A stretch of DNA of 64,000 nucleotides from Ophiobolus disseminans (lineage: Eukaryota; Ascomycota; Dothideomycetes; Pleosporales; Phaeosphaeriaceae), in contig MU006254.1 in assembly GCA_010093685.1 (NCBI GenBank), positions 81,214 to 145,213 on the forward strand. The letters are read 5' to 3'. Of the stretch, positions 1 through 10,783 are shown in pieces. The translations under genes were made by a program, and so were the position numbers. The notes below the pieces were generated by a model that searched no databases, was not told the origin of the DNA, and saw only the letters and a list, made by a program, of their open reading frames with translations. Position 1 is the stretch's first letter. Each line of letters begins with the position of its first letter.

Positions 1-1
1 A

Positions 2-3000
2 GAATGGATCTTCCTACGAAAGGATAGCGCGGACAGGCATCACCTGTGGTCTATGGTCAACCCGGATCTCGACGAGGCGGCCCTTGAGAAGCTTGAGGAG
101 CCGGCAGCCGTCGAGCCTGAGCAGTACCATGACGAGGCCAAAGAGGACACTGGCGTCGTTCTCAAGGACATGACGACCCAGGAGTTCCAGAGATACCAGC
201 AGGCGGAGAGGAACTATGATCGAGCACTAGCCAGATACACGATCAAGAGGAAAGCGTTGAACGACTTTACCCAGGAGATTGGCCGAACAATCAGCCGCCG
301 CCACATACATCTCATCCAGAGCAACAATACTGCGTATGCTCGACTGAAGAAGTTGAAGAAGCACCTCTGCCCATCGACGGCCGAGAGGGAGCTACAGCTG
401 ATAGCTAAGTATCGACAACTACAGAGTCGACCACGAAGCAACATTGACAATTGGCTGGAGGAGTGGCTGCACGTTGTGCGGATGTGTGAGGCAGCCCAAT
501 TGCTTGACGTCACATCGCCGCGAGCACAGCGCGACTTCCTGCTTGCTGTCAAGGGTCTCGACGACACATGGGCAACAACCCAGCAAGCTACACTGTTTCG
601 AGCTCAGCTTACCGCTTAGCTGATTCCAACGTTAGAAGATCTTATGGCTGAGTTTGCTATGTACTGGCGCTTAACAAGGCTAGTGGCGTTATTACTCGGT
701 ACATTTGCAACACTAGGCATCGATCAGAGCTCCGACAGACGATCAGACGGCGCAGAGACGCGGAGTGCAGACAAGGACAAAGACAGAAGGCTTGAATGCA
801 AGTGTGGCCTCAAACACCGCTTCAAGGACTGTTGGTATCTTGGAGCAAAGGGCAAGCCTCAGGGCTGGACGCCAAAGCCTGAGATACAAGAGAAATTCAG
901 CAAAGCAATTGAGAGCCAGTCACCAGTTGGACGAGCCATGAAGGCGGCTCTCAAGGCCAACACAGGCACAGCAGCTTTGACAGTTTCAAGTACACCACGT
1001 CGTTTTGACGACCAGAGCCCGACAATCGAGAACCTTGACAGCCATGTGTTGCAGCTCACCATGAGCACAGACTGTACAAACAAGCAGGCGATCAAGCCGA
1101 GCCTGATCAATCGATGGATCCTGGATCCTGGATCGAACACGCATGTCACCAACACCAGAGCCTACGGCTGGAAGAAGCGAGCTGATGGGAAGGGTGAGGT
1201 AGTCAAGGCGGGTAACCAGGAGCTTCTGATACAAGAGTGGGGAGACGTGGTTCTGCTCACCAACACGCCTACAGGCACGGAGCAGATAGAGCTTACCTAC
1301 GTGGCGTATGTGCCAGGATTCCTTACCAACGTCGTTGGTCTGTCGCGCTGTCGATCTGTCGGCATACACTTTGACTCAGGCCGGGATTGCCTGTACCAAC
1401 GCAGATGGAACAACGTCATCAGCTTGCTTCAGTATGTGGGTGGTCACTGGCTGATAGACGCCGATGGCATGGAGCGGCCGGACGCCGGCTCCTTGCTTGC
1501 AGCATCAGCTCATGCCCACAAGAAGCCATCGTACAAACCGAGGAAGCCACTGCAGCTCACGCCAGAGGAGGTTCACATTATGTGGGGTCACGCAGGCCGA
1601 CAGGCAATCGATCATCTGCCAGAGAGCGTAGACGGACTGCAACTGGTAAACGGCAATCCAGCACCGAAGTGGAAGGACTGTGAGGTCTGTATACAGTCAA
1701 AATTGACCAAGCTGGTCAGCCGGAGACCACCACGCGAGCCGGCTACTCAACCATTTGAGCGCATCAGCATTGACCTGGTGCAGCTTCTAGAGCGAGGCGA
1801 GAAGTGCTACAATGGAGATCAGTACCTTTTCCACATGATTGACCAGGACACAAAGTGGCACGAAGGATGTTGCATGCCAGACAAGACAAAGGCTACTCTG
1901 ACACGAGTCTTCAAGCGATTGCTGGCTAAGATTGAGCGTCAGTTCAAGAGCCAGGTAATCATTGTGAGGCTTGACATGGAGGCTGGATACGTCGAACTGC
2001 TCGAGATATGCAGAGACCTTGGAATTGCTATTGGGCCGAGAGCGACAGAGGCTCAGAACGGAGCGATCGAGCGCGCAGGAAAGGCAATTGTCATTCGAGG
2101 CAGAGCGATCCAACTGCACGCTGGTATACCCAAGGAGTACGCTAACGAGTGCGTCATGTCAGCAATATACCTGCTCAATTGTACGCCAGTCGAAGCGATG
2201 GACTGGAGCTGCCCATATATCAAAGTCAAGGGGATCAAGCCATCAGTCGCTCACCTTGAGGTGATTGGAGCGAGAGCCTATGTGCTTAACAAGAAGCTAC
2301 CACGCGGAGCCAAGCTCGAGTCTCGAGCACTTATTGGCCACCTGGTAGGCTTTGACTCAACCAACATTTTCCGAGTATGGTTGCCAACCATTGGACGCGT
2401 GATACAAACTCGAGATGTTGTCTTTGTTCGAGGCAAGCTCTTTGACGGCCAAGGCCAGTATGCAGAGAAGAGCTACGTTCGGGAGGCAGCAGAAGTACTC
2501 GATATCGAGGAGACGCCCAACTACAGCAATATATTGACAGAACAGCTATCTTCTCCTGAAAATGAGGAAGAAGGAGAGCATGAAAACAATGAGGAGGAGA
2601 AGAATGCTGATGAGATTGGAGATACAATACATGTTCAACTACCGCCAAATAAGTAAAAGAATACCACAGCGCTCATGACTCCAGAGGCGACACCAGAGTC
2701 GCCAGAGCAGATACAGCTCACAGGCCAGTCGCTCACTGATTAGTTGGTGGATGATACTGGCTGGGGGCGCGGATATGCTCTAGCTCCGGAAGGAGAAGAG
2801 CCAGATCGAACGTCTAACAATGCTGCACGACGGGCAGAGATCAGCAGCCAGGTATCTGAGCAGTTTATAGTGGAGGGCAAGCGGAGTCGAAAGCCAGCCA
2901 AGTTTGGCACGTACCTGGCAACATTTGCAGCCTGTATCAACCCTACAGCCCCAGCAAAGCTGCTCAGCGAGGCGCCAAAGATCCGACTCCATCGTGACCA

Positions 3001-4666
3001 GCTGCCAGCAGAGCCAAAGAGATGGAAAGACTTGGCTAGTCATCCATTTGGTGCAGAGTTCAAGAAAGCGAGCCTCAAAGAGATTGACGGCTGTATCCAG
3101 CGGAGCTGCTTTGGACAAGCGGTGAGAACCTCTGAGCTGATAGACGCTGAGATACTGCCACTTATGTGGGTATTCACCTACAAATTCGACGAGGATGGAT
3201 ACCTCTACAAGTTCAAGGCAAGACTGGTAGTGAGAGGAGACCTGCAGCAGGACTACGGCGACACATACGCGGCGACGTTGGCTGCGAAGATATTTCGATG
3301 TTTGATCGCCCTGGCAGCTGCTTTCGATCTTGAGTTATACCAGTACAACGTCCTGAATGCTTTTCTCAACGCAGAACTCGACCGAACTACATACGTACGA
3401 TGTCCAGAAGGATATGAGAGCGAGCTTGGCCAGCTGCTTGAGCTCAAGCAAGCCCTATATGGACTCCGAGATGCACCACAGCTATGGTACAAGCACCTTA
3501 CTACTACGCTTGAGAAGCTGGGACTACGCCAAGTGCCGGGAGTGCCCTGCCTGTTCAGCAACGATCGCTTGATCGTCTTCTTCTTTGTGGACGATATAGT
3601 CGTGGCTGTAGCTTCTGGGAACAAGGACGCCTACCGCCAGTTCGATGAACAGCTGAGAGCTGCGTATGATATGCGATTTCTGGGAGAGCTGAAGTGGTTC
3701 CTCGGCATACGCGTGATCCGAGATCGCAGCCAGAAGAAGATATGGCTGATGCAAGACAGCTTTATTGACAAGGTAGCAGCAAAATACAACATAGCTCACA
3801 CGAGCAAATACCCAGCAGTACCGCTGGTAGACGGAAACATCGGTCTGAGCACAGAGGAGCCGGACGATCAGCGTACAAAACTATACCAGGAGTTGGTGGG
3901 ATCACTGGCCTACATCTCGACGTACACTCGGCCTGATGTCGCGCAAGCCCACTCTGAATTATCTCGATATCTACAGAATCCAGGCCAAAAGCATATCAGT
4001 GCAGCGTACCACGCCTGGAAGTACTTGATCGGCCAGAAGCGTCTGGCTATTGGCGCTCATGGAGATCAGAACAGCCGCAAGGTGTTCATAGGCTCAAGCC
4101 TGGGGGGTGCTGGAACAGAGCTATTGTTCTACGGTGCCTCTGATGCAGCCTTTGCCGACGACCTGCCGACGCGGCGCAGCTCTCAAGGATATCTGTTCAT
4201 GCTGTACGGCATGCCTATCGACTGGAAGGCAACGCTGCAGCGATCAGTAACCAAGTCGACCACTGAGGCAGAGCTGCTAGCTCTGTCGACAGCAGCCAGC
4301 GAGCTGCAGGCATGGAATCGACTATTCAAGCACATCAAGCTCAACCTGGAGATGGTACCAACGATCTACTGCGACAACCTGCAGACTGTAGGAGTTGTTA
4401 CTAAGCACAAGGACAAGCTGTTCACGCGCTTGCGCCACGTAGACGTTCACCAGCATTGGCTGAGACAGGAGGTAGCTGAAGGACGTATATCGGTTGAGTG
4501 GAAGCCCACCAACCTCATGCCAGCGGATGGACTCACCAAGATCCTTGTGCGCCAGAAGCATGCCGAATTCGTCCGACAGCTTGGACTGAGAGACGTTAAA
4601 GATTGCCAGTCAGAGGCAGAAGGACTAGACAGCCCTAATCCAGCGAGCCTGACTCATTGGTATTAG
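2..4666 (+). pseudogene. Copia gag-pol polyprotein with three in-frame stops
   Basis: The frame is open from base 2 and continues from the left. It is interrupted only by TAG (617-619), TAA (2654-2656) and TAG (2741-2743), and the same frame resumes after each. Visible in order: gag; a zinc knuckle C-x-C-x4-H-x4-C (about 797-840); an aspartic protease motif DPGSNTHV (about 1120-1150); an integrase core (about 1740-2240) with D in SIDLV, D in VRLDME and E in NGAIERAG; reverse transcriptase (about 3130-3800) with FFVDDIVV; and RNase H (about 4120-4560) ending in HVDVHQHW and MPADGLTK. The first RT aspartate is replaced by Asn (QYNVLNAFLN, AAC at 3347-3349). All three stops could come from CAG or CAA by CpA-to-TpA change. 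It would encode replication and integration proteins if intact, but is judged non-functional. Confidence 0.9.
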
Positions 4667-4742
4667 GACGGTATTAGAGGGATTATGGAGCATTTTCCAG
4701 CTAGGAAGATCAGCTTTGGTTGGCACCGCAGCTGAGGGGGTG

Positions 4743-4917
4743 TGTAACCACGTGGCGGATATCACATGACATCCTATTGTAGCAGGCGCTGCCCTGTGAG
4801 CAAGTGCACATACCTCTGAGCCGAGAGCTCCTGTACCAGAACATCACACAACAGAACAACATATAGCAATACAATCGTTGATCACAGCCTCCACCCAACA
4901 CTGCTTACGCGGTAACA
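4743..4917 (+). repeat. 3' LTR of the copia element (family A)
   Basis: It begins TGTAACCACGTGGCGG and ends GGTAACA, 175 bp, directly after the polypurine tract. It is closely similar along its whole length to the solo LTR at 53372-53544, which independently fixes both ends. Confidence 0.92.
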
Positions 4918-5230
4918 ATAGGTCCCCACTCCAGCTGCACCGTTCTCGAATCTCGCACTTCAGGTTGTTCGCCAGTCTTTCTATTGTAATAGGTCCAGAG
5001 AAAGAGATAGCGGCTTGAACTCGCTCGGCAGGCCTCCCATATCTTCATGCTCTCGAGGAGTTTGCTGCAATTAAGCCCGCACTCACACCACTGATTCCGC
5101 TCACACGGCTAGATTCGCTCCGTATACCACTATATCTGCTCGCTCTAGCACGCTCTTTACGACTGACGCTAAGTTTCTAGAGGAGTGGCGACTCGAAGAA
5201 GCTACAGATTTTGGTGGATAATAGGGGCGT
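4918..5230. other. Intergenic, no gene seen
   Basis: No credible reading frame or repeat is seen. The right part may hold decayed upstream sequence of the neighbouring pogo-like transposase, but stops occur in every frame. Confidence 0.5.
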
Positions 5231-5238
5231 CTTAGAAA

Positions 5239-5575
5239 GTGCTGCAGGATCCGGCCATTCGGCCAAGGAATGTGTATAACATAGATAAGACCGGATTCAT
5301 GCTAAGCATGCTGGGCTCTGTCAAGGTCCTTGTAGGCAGGGATGAACAACAAGGAATTAGAGGCGCTGGTGTTAAGCGGACAATGGTTACCGCTATAGAG
5401 TGCGTCAGTGCTGATGGTAGATCATTGCACCCTCTCATCATCTTGGATAGATGCGAGTGAGTAGCTTGGAGATGTAGCCGTGCACACGGCCAATGGACTT
5501 GCTGACGTGCGCGAGCACGAGTGGCTACCATTTCTCGGACTGCTCTCTAAACGTGGCGGACAGGATAGAGCCCGA
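5239..5575 (+). pseudogene. Pogo/Fot1-like transposase fragment (DDE_1)
   Basis: The 73-residue open stretch (5239-5460) contains NVYNIDKTGFMLSM followed by KVLVGR, VTAIECVSADG and HPLIIL. This is the spacing around the first catalytic Asp in fungal pogo/Fot1-type DDE transposases. Weak similarity continues in a shifted frame to about 5570. The helix-turn-helix N-terminus and the later catalytic residues are missing. It abuts the dynamin relic, which lies on the opposite strand, at about 5575, so this is a junction between two decayed sequences. Confidence 0.7.
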
Positions 5576-5578
5576 AAA

Positions 5579-6890
5579 CTATATAACAGCGTGGTTACGA
5601 GGCACATAGTAACGCAATTGAGGTGTTCTTGCCGTTCCGAGTTCTGGTCCACGATTTAGTTGGTAGACCTTCCCGATGTGATCCATGCTAGAGTCATTGT
5701 TGAACGCCGTGGGCTTTGGGCATTCGTATCCGTCTGTCTCGACAATGTCGTCAAGCTCTGGGTAAGGCAGCAAGAGATCTTGGGCGGGCGTGTCTTCGTC
5801 GTCGTCGGCCAGAGCGTGTACAGCCTTACCCTCGTTATTCTACTCAGGCGACGTGTGTCGCTTGTGGCCTCTCTTCTAGAACTTATTAGCAAAACGTTCG
5901 TTCACCTTCGTGACCGTAGTAATGAGCTTCAGGCTGGGTACCTCCGTGAACAAAAATGCGCTGTCGTAGTAGCCGTTCAACGCGCACTGTGTGACTGCTT
6001 GGAAGGTGGATGCCAGTTTTCCTAGATACATCCTCTGAGCGCTTTGGCCCGCGCGGGACAGTCCCATACTCTCTAGCTCGCGTCGACGCTACTCCAACTG
6101 CTTCGTGATATCGGCCTTGAGGTAAGGAAATTCTTCCTTTGTGATGTTTATAAGAAGGTCGCTGAGGCGAGTCTTGAACGACCTAATCCCACACCTCCCA
6201 AAACTGGCTATCTCACGCTATTCGGATCTGCCAAAAAACGTCTGCTCTTGAGCAAGTCGTTGAACTACGGTAGACTGTGCATCGTCCGCGCTGCAATTCT
6301 TTAAGACACAATAGCCTAGTTGTAGCTGTTTCTCTTTTCCCAACACGAGATCCTTCATCGCTTTCCGAGAGGCCACCTCCGTTACCAAGTCTGGTTTGGT
6401 GAGTACCCCTATGGTTCGCATGCTACTAGGATCTGCCTTCTCTGCCATCTTCAGTATCGCCCGGGTGGTAATGTCGACATTAGATAGCATGTCGCGGTGT
6501 GAGAACAGCGCATATACAGGAAGAATTGAAGGATTGAACTGAGGTTGTATTGAGTGAAGCTACAAACTGTATATGTAGATGTGTGGCTGTGGGCAGCGCT
6601 AGTTCAATGTAGGTAGTCGCAACTCGCTACCATATAAGCGAGGTGCAATTGCAGGTGAGGCAGGAGACACCCCAAACCGTGACATAGCAAGACTGCGAGG
6701 ATAATCATCCAGTTGTTCTGAATGTAGAACTCAACCATGTTGCGGACGAGATCCACGTCTGCGTCATTAATGAACGGCGGCGAAGAGACTCGGAAGATGC
6801 CAGGCACGTCGATGATAGTGAAGTGCTCTTGCTCGGGTCCACAGATCTCGATCTTGAGGGTATTATTGCTGAAGGTGCAGAGGCTGGGGT
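5579..6890 (-). pseudogene. Dynamin-family GTPase relic split by a solo LTR
   Basis: Read on the minus strand, the segment matches a fungal dynamin-like GTPase. It has FTIIDVPGIFR (G3 region), DADVDLVRNMVEFYI, NVDITTRAILKMAEKADP and RTIGVLTKPDLV (G4, TKxD), then middle-domain motifs such as YPELDDI, GYECPKP and RGPELGT. The P-loop at the N-terminus and the C-terminal GED are missing. Four in-frame TAG stops lie between 5820 and 6220, at places where Trp or Gln is expected. A 195-bp solo LTR (6490-6684) interrupts the G domain; with it and one target copy removed, the frame runs straight through (LAVL then LSNVDI). Dynamin-like proteins act in membrane fission, but this copy cannot be functional. 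Confidence 0.88.
6490..6684 (+). mobile_element. Solo LTR, family B, inside the dynamin relic
   Basis: It starts TGTCGCGGTG and ends CCGTGACA. A perfect 5-bp target duplication tagca flanks it (6485-6489 and 6685-6689). A second copy is at 53143-53330. The orientation of the parent element is unknown because no internal region is present. Confidence 0.9.
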
Positions 6891-6920
6891 CGGTGTCTTC
6901 CGCGGTCCGCAGCTATCGTT

Positions 6921-7224
6921 GACGCGATTGTACAAAGCGCAGGGTAACATAGAGAAAGTGTTGGCATCCATGCAGCAGGTATTCATTCAGCTCGGCTTTG
7001 TCATGACTGGAGCAGATTCTCTTTTAGAAACGTTTAGGGTCGTAGAATGGGGTTTGGTAGTCGACCATCTGGTTGAAGCATTCTTACATGCAAGAGATGC
7101 CTATCAGGCAATAGAAGCATGGAACAATGCGAAGAAGGCGGAGGATTACGCAAGGAATACATACAAAATAGTTGTTGGCGAAGACGTTTTGCTTGAGTTG
7201 ACATATGATGAGCAGCACGATTAG
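6921..7224 (+). CDS. Unrecognised partial ORF, possible SET-protein tail
   Basis: The frame from about 6921 to the TAG-ended stop at 7224 has protein-like composition: alternating helices, with LYKAQGNIEKVLASM, WGLVVDHLVEAFLHARDAY and YARNTYKIVVGED. The upstream part of the same frame overlaps the dynamin relic antisense and is not credible, so only a C-terminal fragment of a gene seems present. The helical pattern recalls the TPR-like C-termini of fungal SET-domain proteins, but no SET motif is in the window and the assignment is a guess. It could be a relic. Confidence 0.3.
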
Positions 7225-7332
7225 ATACTCCAGAACAACCTTACTCTGCTCTATATCACATCCTGCAATAAGAGCAGGACAAGCCCCTCTATAGCTCGTT
7301 CCTTGCCAATCGCGAGCCTGCCACGATGTAGA

Positions 7333-8577
7333 TCACAACTTCTTCAACTTCAGGTCCTCGTATGCCCCGCGATCCGTACCCAAAGGCGTACCTTGCTTGG
7401 GTAGGCTCTCGTCGTTCTCTAATTCCCATTCGTTACCAAGCTTCTCACACAGAACAGCCACCAACAGCGCAATCATTTTCATGCCAAACTCCTTCGTCTC
7501 TTCGTGGTCAGCTGCGCACCAGTATGCGAAAGGCATGTATCCAAGTTCTTCCTCGCTTCTTTTGAGTGACTTTTCTGCACCTTTGGCCTTGTCAAAAGCT
7601 CGCTGTCTCTCTACGGCGCAAATGTCCTGCCAACGCTCTGGTCGGAAAACAAGAGGGTCATTTCCGCCAAGGAGCTCTGACCTCTGGCACGCTTCGATGT
7701 CTGCGCGACAAGTTTGGCCGTCGAATTCACGGTGAACGCGTCGTGTGGGCGGGTAAAGTCGTAACGTTTCTTTGACAACGTCAATAGGTCTCACTCCACT
7801 CTCGGTTGCGTTGTGGAAGGCGTCGTTCTGCGTGCTGATTGGCGACTCCAACTTTTCAAGGTAGTCTGTCATGATCTTGCACCAACTCAAATTGTCCGCC
7901 GCCTTCCGATAGCGGATCTCTAGAAAGCCTCGAATAACAACCCGCCACATCGTCTCATATGCGGGTAATAAGACGTTGAGGGGATTAGGGTCGAGGATCT
8001 CAGGGAAGGCGCCGGGCATTGACAACTCAAGTGTGATCACTCGTCGAAGCGCATCATGCAACTCGATTTGATCTTCCCATTTCGGTCGTGCTGTGTTTGC
8101 CTTCTTGCTATCTTTCCAGATTTGATTGATACAGTGGCCAATGTAAATAATATCTTTAAATCGGTTGGTGCTTCTCTTGGCTTTGCCCGCGTCGCTGAAT
8201 AAGTAGAACAGGGAGAGCTCCAACGTAATGAATTGTGTTAGCTCGGCAAGGTTGATCGTGTCCTTCTTGATCTCTAAAAGGTAGTCATCAAAGTAGAAGA
8301 TAGCGCGGTTGCGGAGATCGCTCCAGTCACTCTCCTCGTTGTCTTTTCCGATCTTTGTTGCTGTCATCATCAACTGGCCCATCCGTTTAGAAAATGCCGA
8401 TTTGGCCTTCTGGTCTGGGTTGGTAAAAGCGTTGTCGATGCCGAAGACTTCAACTAGACGTTGATTAGGCCCTACCCGAGCCGCTTGAAAGTCTGGATAG
8501 GGCTTTCCGTTCTGCTGGAACTTGATGATGTCTGCACACGCTTTTGCATCCTGAAGTTGCTGATAACTGCCACTCAT
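7333..8577 (-). CDS. Cytochrome P450-like protein with an altered heme loop
   Basis: This is a single-exon 414-aa protein beginning at an ATG (8577). C-terminal features match the P450 fold: the K-helix motif ETLR (ExxR) in VVKETLRLYPPTRRVHREF, the PERW motif in LVFRPERWQ, and a loop MPFAYWCAADHEETKEFG followed by a hydrophobic L-helix. The cysteine that would ligate heme is present, but the usual FxxGxRxCxG pattern is not: the glycines and arginine are lost. It lacks an obvious N-terminal membrane anchor and is shorter than typical fungal P450s (about 500 aa). Either this is a divergent P450 with unusual heme binding or a P450-derived protein without activity. There is no gene cluster around it to suggest a pathway. 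Confidence 0.75.
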   Translation of the reverse strand: MSGSYQQLQDAKACADIIKFQQNGKPYPDFQAARVGPNQRLVEVFGIDNAFTNPDQKAKSAFSKRMGQLMMTATKIGKDNEESDWSDLRNRAIFYFDDYLLEIKKDTINLAELTQFITLELSLFYLFSDAGKAKRSTNRFKDIIYIGHCINQIWKDSKKANTARPKWEDQIELHDALRRVITLELSMPGAFPEILDPNPLNVLLPAYETMWRVVIRGFLEIRYRKAADNLSWCKIMTDYLEKLESPISTQNDAFHNATESGVRPIDVVKETLRLYPPTRRVHREFDGQTCRADIEACQRSELLGGNDPLVFRPERWQDICAVERQRAFDKAKGAEKSLKRSEEELGYMPFAYWCAADHEETKEFGMKMIALLVAVLCEKLGNEWELENDESLPKQGTPLGTDRGAYEDLKLKKL

Positions 8578-10200
8578 TCTGGTTATATTGATGAGACTCT
8601 AGTGAAGTGTCGCTTGGAGGGGATGTTGCGGGTCTGACTTTGCTGTTAGTCCTTGTAGTCTTGATGTTAAGCTGGATGTCTGACCCCTGTGGCTCGGTCG
8701 CGCTAGTTCATAGCAAGCAGAAGGGGCAGTGATAGCGTGCGTGGTGTGAGGGCGTCAAGAAACAGACTGTGTTTGACGCTCGAGTGTTTACCCGCCGCGA
8801 GATAGAATAGTAAGGAACGTTTATGAGAGTTTATCAAGGTAAAGATAGAAAAGGTCCGCCGTGATCACTGGGGTGATAGTGGCCAGCAAACGACCTGCTG
8901 AGTCACGTACGGGCACGCGACGTTGGTTTGTTGACGCTACTACAGGAGAAGTTAGAGGAATACGGTGATTGTCAATATGGGGTAAGATCGTGCCTAGGTG
9001 ACGCGTTATATCTCTGAGCTTAACGAGCTACATAATCCATTTCACCTCTACCGAGCTTGCCTTGCATACTACTGCAAGTCGTAAGCACTTGCATTAGTCC
9101 AGAAACAACCGCTACGTTCTTATCCCTTGGAGCATCCGCGTGTTTCCACTACGCCTCGCTGCTATGATTGATCCCGTAGCAGGCGTACACAGAGCAAGTG
9201 AAGTCAGAGTGAACTTAGTGAATTGCTTGATTGTTGATACGTCTGGAGCCCGTTTGCTATCCACTCGCGTACAGACTTATTTTTTTGTGGTAAGCCCTGA
9301 CTACCGTTACTTATTCACACCTGTCAACTTCGTAACCAGCTCATGATATACCCACAGTGTTAAACCACGGCACACCTCTGTGACATACCTACTGGATCTC
9401 CTACACTTGCAGCATTATATAGGGGGATCTTCAACAACTTGCGCGTGAGGAGAACAATCACGTATCATAGAGGCAGCAAACAAGCAGAAGGGAGCAGATA
9501 TATTGGTGCAAGGTAGACTAATCTAGCCTACATGGTCTGCCTGCAAGACTACGGCCAGTAATCTACATAGACGCCTCGCGCCGAGCAAAACCATCCCGTC
9601 CCGTCCAAAGGTCGTAGAAGCCGGGGCTTTGATTCAGCATGCGGTCCCTCCAGCATTCGTTGAACCAGCCTACGCCCTGTCCCATTCGCTCTCCTCGCCC
9701 GATCCAAGGTCAAAGACGCGGATGGGAGTGCTGACGGCCATGGCGTCCCCCCGAGAGGTGCACCGACCGACAGCACGCACAGCAAGGCAATTGGCACAGA
9801 CCTGCCACGGCCACCAGCGCTGACACCTGCGACCGTTTGGGAGCGATTGCTCGTCGCGGACGGCGCTCCTGACAGGCAGCTTGAAGAGATTGGGGCTTCT
9901 GAACAGGGCAAGGGCGGCGATGCAGCGCAGCGCTCGCTCCGTGGCGAAGCCGGTGGAGTATTCTGGGGTCTCGCGACGGCAGCAGATGGTGAAGTCGCAG
10001 GCGCGGACGTCGTTGGGGCCAGGGCTGAGGCTGCAGGTGGACAAGCCTGTGGCGACCTAGGGCTGAGTGTTAGCTGGTCGTGTGATGTGCGGGAAAGGTA
10101 GGACGAACCTGGACAAGCAACGCGAAGGCGAGCTAGATGTCGGTGTGGTGACCAGGCGCGCAGAGGCTCCAGGGGGCGTTGAGGTGGATGGCGGTGGGAA
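8578..10200. other. Intergenic, no gene supported
   Basis: It holds the upstream side of the P450-like gene and, from about 9550, a GC-rich stretch. Long frames there read as Pro/Ser/Ala-rich low-complexity peptides on one strand and Gly/Ala/Arg-rich on the other, which is what GC-rich non-coding DNA gives. Nothing is recognised. Confidence 0.5.
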
Positions 10201-10208
10201 AGGTGCAG

Positions 10209-10473
10209 CAGTGAGTGACATGGATGGGCCACCCAAGCCCCCCATCCAGGGGTCCTCACCCCTGCCGTGATTGTCGCTGCCAAGGGTTAGGGTTAGGGTT
10301 ACACTAATATTTTTCTTGGTTTGGCTGGCCCCCCAAACCATGAACACGCTATAGATCTAGCCTACATAGTACTAGTGCTACCTATATAGGTCAGGTACTC
10401 AACCCCCATGGGGCCCACGGGCCTCCATGGGTTTAGCCCACCTGGATTGGGGCCCCATCCATGTCACTCACTG
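10209..10473. mobile_element. hAT-type MITE containing a telomere-like repeat
   Basis: It is a 265-bp element with 20-bp perfect terminal inverted repeats (CAGTGAGTGACATGGATGGG at the left, its reverse complement at the right). A perfect 8-bp target duplication aggtgcag flanks it (10201-10208 and 10474-10481). The 8-bp duplication and CAG start are hallmarks of the hAT superfamily. No coding capacity is present. Inside it lies an AGGGTTAGGGTTAGGGTT tract (10283-10300). Confidence 0.85.
10283..10300 (+). repeat. Interstitial telomere-like repeat, (TTAGGG)3
   Basis: Three consecutive TTAGGG-type units are present, the canonical telomere unit of most filamentous ascomycetes. The tract is inside the hAT-type MITE and so is probably part of the element rather than a chromosome end. 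Confidence 0.85.
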
Positions 10474-10615
10474 AGGTGCAGCCTTCAGGCAAGGAGAGTC
10501 CTAGCAGCTTGGGATGGCCGGTGGCGCGACGGAGCTAGTGGTGGATCAGCGTGGTCAAGCAGGAGCAGGAGAGACGGTAGCCCAGACGTATGTCAGCAGG
10601 GCCCCGGATGGTAAG

Positions 10616-10778
10616 TGTCGGATGTGAGAGACAGGGCAGAAAAGAGGGAGAAGGTTGTTGTATTGAGAGAGCTACATAGAGCGATTATATACACAACATG
10701 ATGAGTAAGCCAGTGACTAAGAGTCACGTGGAGATGCAGTCCACAGTGTACCATGTGAACTGAGGTGCCATGCTGACA
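10616..10778 (+). mobile_element. Solo LTR, family C, copy 1
   Basis: It is 163 bp, starting TGTCGGATGT and ending GCTGACA, with a perfect 5-bp target duplication gtaag (10611-10615 and 10779-10783). It is closely similar to copies at 19468-19629 (same strand) and 61032-61193 (opposite strand). Confidence 0.92.
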
Positions 10779-10783
10779 GTAAG

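Larger units (their letters stand above)
1..4917 (+). mobile_element. Ty1/copia LTR retrotransposon, left end outside the window
   Basis: One reading frame encodes gag, protease, integrase, reverse transcriptase and RNase H in the order typical of copia elements. It ends in a purine-rich tract (about 4732-4740) followed by a TG...CA LTR at 4743-4917. The 5' LTR and primer-binding site lie beyond the left edge, so the target duplication cannot be checked; the five bases after the 3' LTR are atagg. A solo LTR of the same family lies at 53372-53544, and a scrap of the coding region at 15994-16086 on the other strand. The element is dead: three in-frame stops and a substituted catalytic residue. 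Confidence 0.93.

Noticed and set aside
9549..10283. A 244-aa Pro/Ser/Ala-rich minus-strand frame
   Set aside because: It runs into the hAT MITE, has no domain, and its composition is that of GC-rich non-coding DNA.
10283..10300. A chromosome end or healed telomere
   Set aside because: Only three TTAGGG units, enclosed within an element with its own ends and target duplication.
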